Shown piece after piece: positions 1 through 7,626 of a stretch of 64,000 bases of DNA. Position numbers and translations under genes: made by a program. Source of the DNA: Flavobacteriales bacterium (GTDB taxonomy: Bacteria; Bacteroidota; Bacteroidia; Flavobacteriales_F; PHOS-HE28); contig JADKAN010000002.1 in NCBI GenBank assembly GCA_016719225.1, positions 248,001 through 312,000 of the forward strand. Reading direction: 5' to 3'. A model generated the notes under the pieces. That model was given only the letters and a program-made list of their open reading frames with translations. It was not told the origin of the DNA and did not search any database. Positions within the stretch are counted from its first letter, which is position 1. Each line of letters begins with the position of its first letter.

Positions 1-749
1 TTGCCCGCCTCATCAGCGATGGCATGGCCTGCGGCAGTGTCCCACTCCATGGTGGGTGCGTAGCGGGGGTAGGCATCCGCAGCGCCTTCGGCCACGAGAC
101 AGATCTTTAAGGCACTGCCCATGCTTACGGTGGCCACCTTGCCGTGCTTTTTCTCCATCTTTTGGATGTAGGCATCGGTATCGGGGCTGGCGTGCGAACG
201 GCTGGCTACGATGGTGAAGGCTTCACGTTGGTGCGGCATGGGCAGGCGCTGGGCGCTGGCAGCGGCTTCATACGCCGGTTTACCGGTGAAGGTTGTGGCG
301 TGCTCGAGCCGATAGGAGCCTCCATCCTTCCATGCGAAGTACAGGATGTCCTTGACGGGTACGTAGAGCACGCCAGCCACCGGGCGGTGCGAGCCCAAGG
401 TGCTGATCGGTTCGCCGTCCCGGGCCATCAAGGCGATATTCACCGTGAATTCGCCGTTGCGCTTGATGAACTCTTTGGTGCCGTCCACGGGATCGACCAG
501 CCAATACATGTCCCAGGCCTGGCGTTCGGCGGGGGAAAGGTGTTTGCCTTCCTCGCTCAACACGGGCAGGCCGGTCTTGGCGAGTTCCTTGACAATGGCG
601 GTGTGCGCACGTTTATCGGCTTCCGTCAATGGGCTGCGGTCATCTTTCAATTCCACGTTGATAGGGCGGGAATAGACATCGAGTATTTCCGTGCCAGCGG
701 CGAATGCAGCGGCAATGGCGTTGTCCATCAGGGGCTTCAGGTCTGTCAT
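1..749 (-). CDS. cysQ: 3'(2'),5'-bisphosphate nucleotidase CysQ (3' end outside window)
   Basis: Reading the minus strand from the ATG at 749 gives about 249 residues with no stop before the window edge, so the C-terminus is missing. The protein is an inositol-monophosphatase-fold phosphatase that removes the 3'-phosphate of PAP/PAPS in sulfate assimilation and phosphonucleotide turnover. Visible signatures are SEEG (residues 65-68), the metal-binding DPVDGTKEF (86-94) and, near the cut end, a second metal motif EWDTAAGHA. The start is supported by a -7 promoter box TACCTTCG at 762-755, only 5 nt before the ATG. SuhB-type inositol phosphatase is the alternative, but KEF after DGT is typical of CysQ. 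Confidence 0.92.
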   Translation of the reverse strand, partial: MTDLKPLMDNAIAAAFAAGTEILDVYSRPINVELKDDRSPLTEADKRAHTAIVKELAKTGLPVLSEEGKHLSPAERQAWDMYWLVDPVDGTKEFIKRNGEFTVNIALMARDGEPISTLGSHRPVAGVLYVPVKDILYFAWKDGGSYRLEHATTFTGKPAYEAAASAQRLPMPHQREAFTIVASRSHASPDTDAYIQKMEKKHGKVATVSMGSALKICLVAEGAADAYPRYAPTMEWDTAAGHAIADEAG

Positions 750-754
750 GGCGG

Positions 755-762
755 CGAAGGTA
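755..762 (-). promoter_or_regulatory. -7 promoter box of cysQ
   Basis: TACCTTCG on the minus strand, one base off the Bacteroidota TAnnTTTG consensus, with 5 nt between it and the cysQ ATG. The predicted transcript starts at or next to the start codon. No clear -33 TTG partner is visible. Confidence 0.5.
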
Positions 763-928
763 AGGGGCTCGTTGGGTGCGGAAAAAGACTTATGCGTTCA
801 GTGGAAGGATGGATGCGGATCGGCAGGAGGCTCGAGGACCTTCCTTCCACCTATTACGTTCATCATACATGTATCACGATGCTCTTTTTTAAGATCGTTG
901 AATGGTCAGCGGTGCAAAGTGATCGGAG

Positions 929-2227
929 CTATCTGCCGTACCGCCGCTCATACTGCTTCCACAGGTCCTTCTGGCGGTTGTCCAAGGAAATGTCCCGGCC
1001 ATCAATGAAAGCACGGACCACGTTGTTGGTGCGCATGTCGAGTGCGTCGCCGGTGGAGATGAAGAGCGTAGCGGATTTGCCCGATTCGAGGCTGCCGTAG
1101 CGTTTATCGATGCCGAGGATGATGGCTGCATCCAAGGTGATGGAACGCAGTGCGTCCTCAGGGGAAAGGCCGTATGCACTTGCAGTACCGGCAAGGAAAC
1201 CGAGATTACGGGCGCCCATGCGTTCCATGTCCCCCGTGTAGCCGAGGCAAAAGCGTATGCCGCGCTCCTTCAGCAAGGCGGGGAGGCGATACGGCAGGTC
1301 CACATCCTCGTCCTCGCGCTGCGGCAGGGAGTGCAGGCGTTGCAGCACCACGTCCACTTTGCGGTCGCGCAGCAGGCTGGCCACGCGCCAAGCATCGTGT
1401 CCGCCCACCAGCACCATACGCTTCACGCCCATGTCCCTCGCGAAAAGCACGGCTTCCTGGATCTCGCGTACCCCATCCGCATGCACGTACAATGTCTTGT
1501 TGCCGTTGAACAATCCGCGCATGGCGTCCAGACGCAGGTCGGTCTTTTCCGGAGAAGACGTTCCGGCGTAGGCCTTCGCGCTCAAGAAAAACTCCTGCAC
1601 CGCCTCCAGTGCTTTTGCACGCTTATCGTTATCCTCTTTTTCCGTGGGACCCTGTTCGGCCCACCAGCCGGATGTTCCAAAGGCCACTGGCCAGTTGAGG
1701 TGGATGCCGTCATCGCGTCGCACGGGTGCGTCGTTGTTGTTCCAAGCGTCCAATTGAACAATGCCGCTGGTACCGCTGACTGTGTTCCCGCGCGGGGTGA
1801 TCTGGGCCAGTAGCACGCCATTATCGCGAACGGTGGGGAGGATATCCGAATCGGCGTTGTAGGCGGAAAGTGCGCGCACCTCGGGTTCCAGATCGCCAAG
1901 CTCCGCTTCATCTTCCGAGGCATGTACGGCATCGATCTCCACTAGGCCCAGGGTGGCATCCGGCAGGATGAATCCGGGATAGACCTGTTTTCCCTGCGCG
2001 TCGATCACGGTATCGTAGGCGGCTTTCACGGCGTACTCATAACCCACGAAGTCGATGGTGCCGTTGCGGAAACCCACGGCGCCGTCATCGAACGTGCGGC
2101 CGTCGCCAACGTGGACGGTGCCACCCTTTACCAACACTGACCTGGTCCGGGGCGGTGCTGGCGAAGGGCGCTGAGCGAAGGTGATCACGAACGCACAACA
2201 AGAGATGATGGTGGCAAGCGCTCTCAT
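929..2227 (-). CDS. secreted amidohydrolase-like protein without HxH metal motif
   Basis: 432 residues. The ATG at 2227 overlaps the upstream stop as ATGA, so the pair is probably translationally coupled, and it gives a good signal peptide (MRALATIISCCAFVITFAQ). The fold is amidohydrolase-like: the N-terminal VLVKGGTVHVGDGRTF strand block and the C-terminal LGIDKRYGSLESGKSATLF block are typical of imidazolonepropionase/dihydroorotase-type proteins. Where active members have PGFID-H-H, this one reads YPGFILPDATLGL, so the metal-binding histidine pair is absent. It is therefore likely a non-catalytic or altered member. Tandem secreted amidohydrolases are common in Bacteroidota; the substrate is unknown. 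Confidence 0.85.
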   Translation of the reverse strand: MRALATIISCCAFVITFAQRPSPAPPRTRSVLVKGGTVHVGDGRTFDDGAVGFRNGTIDFVGYEYAVKAAYDTVIDAQGKQVYPGFILPDATLGLVEIDAVHASEDEAELGDLEPEVRALSAYNADSDILPTVRDNGVLLAQITPRGNTVSGTSGIVQLDAWNNNDAPVRRDDGIHLNWPVAFGTSGWWAEQGPTEKEDNDKRAKALEAVQEFFLSAKAYAGTSSPEKTDLRLDAMRGLFNGNKTLYVHADGVREIQEAVLFARDMGVKRMVLVGGHDAWRVASLLRDRKVDVVLQRLHSLPQREDEDVDLPYRLPALLKERGIRFCLGYTGDMERMGARNLGFLAGTASAYGLSPEDALRSITLDAAIILGIDKRYGSLESGKSATLFISTGDALDMRTNNVVRAFIDGRDISLDNRQKDLWKQYERRYGR

Positions 2228-5200
2228 GGGTGTTGGCCGATGCTTTCGCAGTTCCACTGCGCTGGTTCCTGCCGCTTCGCCTTGCGTACGGCTGCTCCGG
2301 CCTGCTTGGCGGCAAGCATCTTCGCAATGATGCGTGAACGTTCTGCTTCCGCCGTAGCGCGCTGTTCTGCATCACGTCCGCGATCGAAGTAGCGAACGCC
2401 GTCAATGAAGGTCATCATGGCCTTGGCGCGGATGCTCAATGGGCTGTTGCTCCAAAGCACGAGGTCGGCATCCTTCCCCGGTTCCACGCTGCCCATGCGG
2501 GCATCGAGGTGCAGTGCTTTTGCAGGGTTCAAGGTCACCATCTTCCACGCGTCCTCCGGGGAAACACCGCCGTACTTGATGGTCTTCGCGGCTTCTTGGT
2601 TCAACCGTCTGCCCATCTCGGCATCGTCGCTGTTGATGCAGGTGTTCACGCCCTGTTCATTGAGGATCGCGGCATTGTAGGGTATGGCATCCTTCACCTC
2701 GAATTTGTAGGCCCACCAGTCACTGAAGGTGCTGGCGTTCGCTCCGTGCGCTTTCAATTCGCGGGCCACCTTATAGCCTTCCAGGATATGGGTGAAGGTA
2801 TTCACACGGAAGCCCATGCTATCGGCCACATGCATCAGCATGAGGACCTCGCTCTGCACGTAACTGTGGCAGGTGATGTTGCGCGTTCCGGCGAGTATCT
2901 CTGCGAGGATCTCAAGTTCGAGGTCGCGGCGTGGTGGCGTCGTCCGCACTTTCTCCTTGGCGTTCAGCGCTGTGTAGGCAGTTTGATCGGCAGCGTAGTC
3001 TTTTGCGCGATGGAACGCGTCGTAATACACCTGCTCCACTCCCATGCGGGTATTGGGGAAGCGATCGCCGTTGCCCCAGTTGCTCCGTTTCACGTTTTCA
3101 CCCAGCGCGAACTTGATGAAGCCCGGCGCGCCCGCGATGGGCAGGTCGTCAGCATCGCGGCCCCAGCGCAATTTGATCAAGGAGCTTTGGCCACCTATCG
3201 GGTTGGCGGAACCGTGTAGTTGCTGCACCGCGGTGACGCCGCCGCTGAGCGCACGATAGAGGTTCACATCGTCCGGGTCGATCACCTCACCGATGCGCAC
3301 CTCCGCGGTCACTGCCTGCGTGCCTTCATTCACGCCGTTGGCGATGCCGATGTGCGAGTGCTCGTCGATGATGCCGCTGGTGAGGTGCATGCCCGTAGCA
3401 TCGATCTCGGGCACGGCGATCTTGCTCTTCGGGAACAATGTTGCGATGTCTAATTTCTGCCCGACCGCGAGGATGCGACCCTTGCTGATGCAGACGTCGG
3501 CGTTCCGCAAAATGCCTTGCCCCCCGTTGGTCCACACCGTGGCGTTGCGGAAAACCACGTTCTCCGTGTCAGGGATCTGCGTTGTGCCGAAGGCGTCCAT
3601 GGGATACCACACCGCACCCGTTGGCAAGGACCAAATACTGTCCAGTGTAGCGAGCGCGTGCTTTTCAGCCTTGCTGCCGCGTGTGTCTTCTTTCTGGCGG
3701 ATCGCGCTCCAAGGGAACCATTCACCGGCGGGACCTTGTGCCTGACCGTCCCAAATGGCGCCGCGATCGTGGATCACGCCGTTGATGCGCACCGGCCCGT
3801 TGAATCCGAGCTTCACCCCATTGAACCAGAGCGAGACGACGGGCCCTTCGATCTTCAGCACCGCCGGTGTCCAAGCGGTGTCAGCACCGGGTTTGCGCAC
3901 TTCAGCTTCCAGCTTTTCCAGCGAGCCCTTCACGCGTAGTTTCAGAAGGGTGTTGCGCAGGTTCACATCGAAGGTGCCGCGCGGATCCTCATTGCCGAGG
4001 GGCTTTTCCACGAAGCGTTTTCCGCTGGCCCATGTTTCGTGTATCACGTTCGCGGGATCCAGCAAGTGCTTGGAGGTGATGATAAGGTCCGCGCGTTTTC
4101 CGGGTTCCAGCGTACCCACTTGGGCGGCGATGCGGAAGAGCGAGGCCGGCACCGTGGTCAGTGCGGCTATCGCGGTCGCGGTGTCCAGGCCGTTGCGCAC
4201 CATGCGCCGCAGATTCGGCCAGGTGTCGTCCATGCTTTTCAACCCCTGGGTGGTGAAGGCGAAAACGCCCTTGGCCTCCGCGATGCGCGCCGGATTGCTC
4301 GGTGCAAGTTCCCAGTCCTTCAACTCGCCGAGCGTCACTTCGAGCGCATCGAACGGATCCTCCACATCGTACGCATCGGGCAGTGCGAGGGGCACGATCA
4401 GCGGCGCGCCGGTCGCAAGTATGTCGGCCAATCGGGTGTAGGCGTCACCGTTGTTCTTCAGGATGAACCGCAGCCCGAATTCCTGTGCGATCCGGGCGGC
4501 GCGCAACACGTCCTGCGCGTTCCCGGCATCGAACACCAAGGGAAGTTCCAACTGGCCGTTGATCGCTTCCAGATCGGCATCGCTCTGTTCCTTTTTCCCG
4601 CCGGCCGCGTACCACTGCGCATCGTAAAGTGCTTGGCGCAGCAGGGCAATGGAACCCATGAGGGACTGCGGATAGTCATCGGGAGAACGGCCCTTGTCGA
4701 ATGAGAAATTGGCCGAGGCACGGGACTGGATCACATCCTGCGCCGGGTTACGTCCGGCAAGCGAGATCGCACAACCGGTGCCACGTGCGATGCCATCCAT
4801 GCGTTGTGCCACCACGGTGGTGAAGCCTTGTGCACGCAATTGTTCAGCGCCTTTCTCGTCGGGGATATAAAGCTCGTCCGCGTTGGTGCTGGCAGCGATG
4901 GCCCTGTTCCAGTAATGCGCCCCGCTCGCTTCCTTCTGTTCGGCACGCTCGCGTTGTGGGATGCCGAGGTTACTGAACGGTTCCACAAGACCGGGCCAGA
5001 GGTGCATGCCGGTAAGGTCAATGACCTGTGCATTGGCCGGGATGCGCACGCGCCTGCCGACATCAAGGATACGCTCGCCCTGGATCAACACGGTAGCGTC
5101 GGCAAGCATCTCCGTGGGTGACACGTGGACCGTGGCATGGGTGAAAGCCACGGGCACTTCGGCGCGGCGGTGTGGTCCGTTCACCGGCGCATTCTGTTGC

Positions 5201-5265
5201 GCGGCCAGCGTGGTGGACAAGGCCATGAAGACCGGCCAGAGGAAGTGGGAAAGTGGAAGGCGCAC
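2224..5265 (-). CDS. secreted double amidohydrolase-domain protein
   Basis: 1013 residues from a GTG at 5265, followed by a signal peptide (VRLPLSHFLWPVFMALSTTLAAQQ). The GTG is preferred over an ATG at 5358 because a promoter-like box TACATTGC (5289-5282) lies between them, 16 nt before the GTG. Two amidohydrolase domains follow each other. The N-terminal one (about residues 35-430) has LWPGLVEPFSNLG where metal ligands should be, so it looks inactive. The C-terminal one (about 570-980) keeps SGIIDEHSHIG with the HxH pair, plus CHSYVQSE and NSDDAEMGRR later, and is probably the catalytic half. It overlaps the downstream amidohydrolase by 4 nt. Cyclic amide or peptide hydrolysis in the periplasm is the family-level guess. 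Confidence 0.88.
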   Translation of the reverse strand: MRLPLSHFLWPVFMALSTTLAAQQNAPVNGPHRRAEVPVAFTHATVHVSPTEMLADATVLIQGERILDVGRRVRIPANAQVIDLTGMHLWPGLVEPFSNLGIPQRERAEQKEASGAHYWNRAIAASTNADELYIPDEKGAEQLRAQGFTTVVAQRMDGIARGTGCAISLAGRNPAQDVIQSRASANFSFDKGRSPDDYPQSLMGSIALLRQALYDAQWYAAGGKKEQSDADLEAINGQLELPLVFDAGNAQDVLRAARIAQEFGLRFILKNNGDAYTRLADILATGAPLIVPLALPDAYDVEDPFDALEVTLGELKDWELAPSNPARIAEAKGVFAFTTQGLKSMDDTWPNLRRMVRNGLDTATAIAALTTVPASLFRIAAQVGTLEPGKRADLIITSKHLLDPANVIHETWASGKRFVEKPLGNEDPRGTFDVNLRNTLLKLRVKGSLEKLEAEVRKPGADTAWTPAVLKIEGPVVSLWFNGVKLGFNGPVRINGVIHDRGAIWDGQAQGPAGEWFPWSAIRQKEDTRGSKAEKHALATLDSIWSLPTGAVWYPMDAFGTTQIPDTENVVFRNATVWTNGGQGILRNADVCISKGRILAVGQKLDIATLFPKSKIAVPEIDATGMHLTSGIIDEHSHIGIANGVNEGTQAVTAEVRIGEVIDPDDVNLYRALSGGVTAVQQLHGSANPIGGQSSLIKLRWGRDADDLPIAGAPGFIKFALGENVKRSNWGNGDRFPNTRMGVEQVYYDAFHRAKDYAADQTAYTALNAKEKVRTTPPRRDLELEILAEILAGTRNITCHSYVQSEVLMLMHVADSMGFRVNTFTHILEGYKVARELKAHGANASTFSDWWAYKFEVKDAIPYNAAILNEQGVNTCINSDDAEMGRRLNQEAAKTIKYGGVSPEDAWKMVTLNPAKALHLDARMGSVEPGKDADLVLWSNSPLSIRAKAMMTFIDGVRYFDRGRDAEQRATAEAERSRIIAKMLAAKQAGAAVRKAKRQEPAQWNCESIGQHP

Positions 5266-5281
5266 GGGTGGAATTGTAGGC

Positions 5282-5289
5282 GCAATGTA
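5282..5289 (-). promoter_or_regulatory. -7-like box upstream of the double amidohydrolase gene
   Basis: TACATTGC on the minus strand, 16 nt before the GTG at 5265. It resembles the TACCTTGC boxes in front of recJ and the Omp28-like gene. Its position makes translation from the ATG at 5358 unlikely. Confidence 0.35.
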
Positions 5290-5339
5290 GCGGAGCGATA
5301 CAGGTCCATGCCGGTTTCGGCGGGATCTTCTCCACAGGC

Positions 5340-5347
5340 TACTTTTG
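5340..5347 (+). promoter_or_regulatory. -7 promoter box TACTTTTG
   Basis: Exact match to TAnnTTTG. It drives the small membrane protein and cytochrome c pair. The distance is 22 nt to an ATG at 5370 and 49 nt to the ATG at 5397. Confidence 0.5.
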
Positions 5348-5396
5348 ACGCGCTTCAAACACGCACAACATGCCAGACCCAGCCGTCGCTAGCGAC

Positions 5397-5834
5397 ATGT
5401 CCCCGATCTTCCTGTTCTTTCACAGCCTGCTGCGTTGGGGCATTCTGGTAACGGTGGCGGTGGCGGGCTTCACTGCATTGATGGGGCTGCTGCGCCACGG
5501 ACCGGTATTGATGTGGCACCGGAGCATGGCGATCTGGGGCATGGTGCTGTGCCATGTGCAACTTGTTGTTGGGTTCGCACTCTATTTCATGCGGTGGGAC
5601 AGCTTCGCTATGCGTCCGCCTGACCAGATGCGCTACTGGAAGTTCGAGCACATGGGCATGATGCTGATCGCTATCGCGCTGGTCACCATCGGGCGGTTGG
5701 CGAGTAAAAAGGCGAACACGGACAAAGGCAAGCAAATGCGTGTGGCCATTTTCTACCTGCTCGCTTTGGTGGTGATGCTGATGATGATCCCCTGGCCGTT
5801 CACCGCCATGGGTGAAGGCCGCGGCTGGCTATGA
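5397..5834 (+). CDS. small integral membrane protein, cytochrome B-like family
   Basis: 145 residues with four predicted membrane segments: FFHSLLRWGILVTVAVAG, SMAIWGMVLCHVQLVVGF, MGMMLIAIALVTIG and VAIFYLLALVVMLMMIP. Several histidines sit in or next to helices (HSLLRW, HRS, CHVQ, EHMG), which could ligate heme. Homologues in Bacteroidota are often labelled 'cytochrome B', but I see no proof of heme binding. The start at 5397 puts the first helix at the N-terminus; an in-frame ATG at 5370 would add nine polar residues and sits closer to the promoter box. It overlaps the downstream cytochrome c gene as ATGA, suggesting a joint electron-transfer role. Confidence 0.75.
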   Translation: MSPIFLFFHSLLRWGILVTVAVAGFTALMGLLRHGPVLMWHRSMAIWGMVLCHVQLVVGFALYFMRWDSFAMRPPDQMRYWKFEHMGMMLIAIALVTIGRLASKKANTDKGKQMRVAIFYLLALVVMLMMIPWPFTAMGEGRGWL

Positions 5835-6151
5835 GGACGGGCTTGATCGTAACTGCGTGGACAGCGCTGTTGTTATTGGCATGTTCCGTGGCGGACGGGG
5901 CATCCGCGGAAAAGAAAGTACCCGTTACTCCGGGCGAGGCCATCTACAAAAGCCAATGCGTGATGTGCCACGGTCGTAATGGTAACTTGAACATGAGCGG
6001 AGCGAAGGACCTCACGAAAAGCGGGTTGACGGAAGAAGAAATGATCGCGGTCGTAACCAGCGGAAGAGGCGGCATGATCGGATTCGGGAAAACACTTACC
6101 AAGAAGCAAATAGAGGAAGTGGTGGGCCATGTGCGGATGTTGCATGAATAG
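5831..6151 (+). CDS. c-type cytochrome lipoprotein
   Basis: 106 residues. The N-terminus carries a hydrophobic segment ending in a lipobox (LLLLAC, Cys18), so it is probably a lipid-anchored periplasmic protein. One heme-attachment motif CVMCH (residues 43-47) follows GEAIYKSQ, as in small class I cytochromes c. A methionine in GRGGMIGFGKTLT is a plausible sixth heme ligand, and the C-terminal IEEVVGHVRML helix is typical of the fold. The start overlaps the upstream stop (ATGA), linking it to the small membrane protein. It is likely an electron shuttle; the partner oxidase or reductase is not in view. Confidence 0.85.
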   Translation: MRTGLIVTAWTALLLLACSVADGASAEKKVPVTPGEAIYKSQCVMCHGRNGNLNMSGAKDLTKSGLTEEEMIAVVTSGRGGMIGFGKTLTKKQIEEVVGHVRMLHE

Positions 6152-6297
6152 GATGCGGAAGGCGTCGAAGCGTTTGACGATGAACATCCATGGCGGTATG
6201 CGTGTTCATCTGCCTGCATCAGCTGGTCCAACATCGCGTTCCCCTGCATTTGATCAGCGCAATTCATACTGATCACGCTATCAGCGTACAATCTTCA

Positions 6298-7542
6298 ATG
6301 ATCGACCCACAGGAAACCCGCTTTACCGCTGAGAATGCCGTGCTCATCGGCCTTTCTACGGATAAGCAAACACCGGAGCAGGTGGAGGAATACCTGGCCG
6401 AGCTGGACTTTCTCGCCAATACCGCTGGCATCGTCACTGTAAAGCGCTTCACACAACGCCTCCACAGGCCGGACGGCAAGTTCCACATCGGTTCCGGAAA
6501 ACTTGCGGAAGTGAAGGCTTGGATCGAGGACAAGGCGCCGGATGCCTGCGTGATCTTCGATGATGAGCTATCCCCCGCGCAGCAACGCAACCTGGAGAAG
6601 GAGCTTGAACGACCCGTGCTCGACCGCCCGCGCCTGATCCTGGACATCTTCGCCAGCCGGGCGCGTACCGCCAATGCCAAAACGCAGGTGGAACTCGCGC
6701 AGTACGAGTACATGCTGCCCCGCCTCACCAAGCTATGGACACACTTGGAGCGGCAGCGCGGTGGCACAGGCACACGCGGCGGAGCGGGTGAGAAGGAGAT
6801 CGAGACGGACCGGCGCTTGGTACGCGACCGGATAAGCCTGCTGAAGAACCAGCTCAAGGACATCGATCGGCAGAAGCAGACCCAACGCGGCAACCGCGGA
6901 AAGCTGGTGCGCGTTGCACTGGTGGGCTACACCAACGTAGGTAAGAGCACGCTGATGAACGTGCTGAGCAAAAGCGACGTCTTTGCCGAGAACAAGCTCT
7001 TCGCTACGCTCGATACCACAGTACGTAAAGTGGTATTGGGCAACCTGCCCTTCCTCTTGAGCGACACCGTGGGTTTCATCCGCAAGCTGCCCCACCAGCT
7101 GATCGATAGCTTCAAGAGCACCTTGGACGAAACGCGCGAGGCCGACCTGTTGCTACACATCGTGGACATCAGCCATCCGCAGTTCGAGAGCCAGTACAAC
7201 ACCGTGCGGCAAACATTGGAAGAGATCGGTGCCGGCGGAAAACCGGTGATCGTCGTCTTCAACAAGATCGACGCATACAAACCCGCACCGCACGACCCGC
7301 ACGACCTCGCGCCCAAGCGGGAGGACCAGTTCACCTTGGAGGAACTCGAGCGCACCTGGATGTCACGCATCACGCACAAGGACGCCGAAAGTGGGGAGGC
7401 CATCTTCATTTCCGCCACGCGGAAGGACAACATCGATGCACTGCGGAAGTTGATGTACGAGCGGGTGAAAGGCATCCATGTGGCCCGCTATCCGTATGAG
7501 AAGGACCTGCTTTTCACGGATCGGTGGGTGGTGGACGAGTGA
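6298..7542 (+). CDS. hflX: ribosome-associated GTPase HflX
   Basis: 414 residues, the usual length for HflX, a GTPase that splits stalled ribosomes under stress. The N-terminal HflX domain (about 1-200) contains FHIGSGKLAEV and DDELSPAQQRNLEK, and a coiled region with GGTGTRGGAGEKEIETDRR precedes the G domain. G1 is GYTNVGKST (residues 210-218), G3 is DTVGFIRKLPH and G4 is VVFNKIDA. The ATG at 6298 is chosen because the conserved sequence begins right after it; upstream in-frame sequence does not look like coding. No clear promoter box was seen. Confidence 0.93.
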   Translation: MIDPQETRFTAENAVLIGLSTDKQTPEQVEEYLAELDFLANTAGIVTVKRFTQRLHRPDGKFHIGSGKLAEVKAWIEDKAPDACVIFDDELSPAQQRNLEKELERPVLDRPRLILDIFASRARTANAKTQVELAQYEYMLPRLTKLWTHLERQRGGTGTRGGAGEKEIETDRRLVRDRISLLKNQLKDIDRQKQTQRGNRGKLVRVALVGYTNVGKSTLMNVLSKSDVFAENKLFATLDTTVRKVVLGNLPFLLSDTVGFIRKLPHQLIDSFKSTLDETREADLLLHIVDISHPQFESQYNTVRQTLEEIGAGGKPVIVVFNKIDAYKPAPHDPHDLAPKREDQFTLEELERTWMSRITHKDAESGEAIFISATRKDNIDALRKLMYERVKGIHVARYPYEKDLLFTDRWVVDE

Positions 7543-7626
7543 GGTACGGTATCGAAGAAAGATGGAAATGCGGCCGTGCTCACTTCGAGCAGGGCCGAAG
7601 CATCAACGGATGTTGACGACATCGCC

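Noticed and set aside
5266..5358. N-terminal extension of the double amidohydrolase from an ATG at 5358
   Set aside because: It would place a basic, non-signal segment before the signal peptide and begin upstream of the TACATTGC box.
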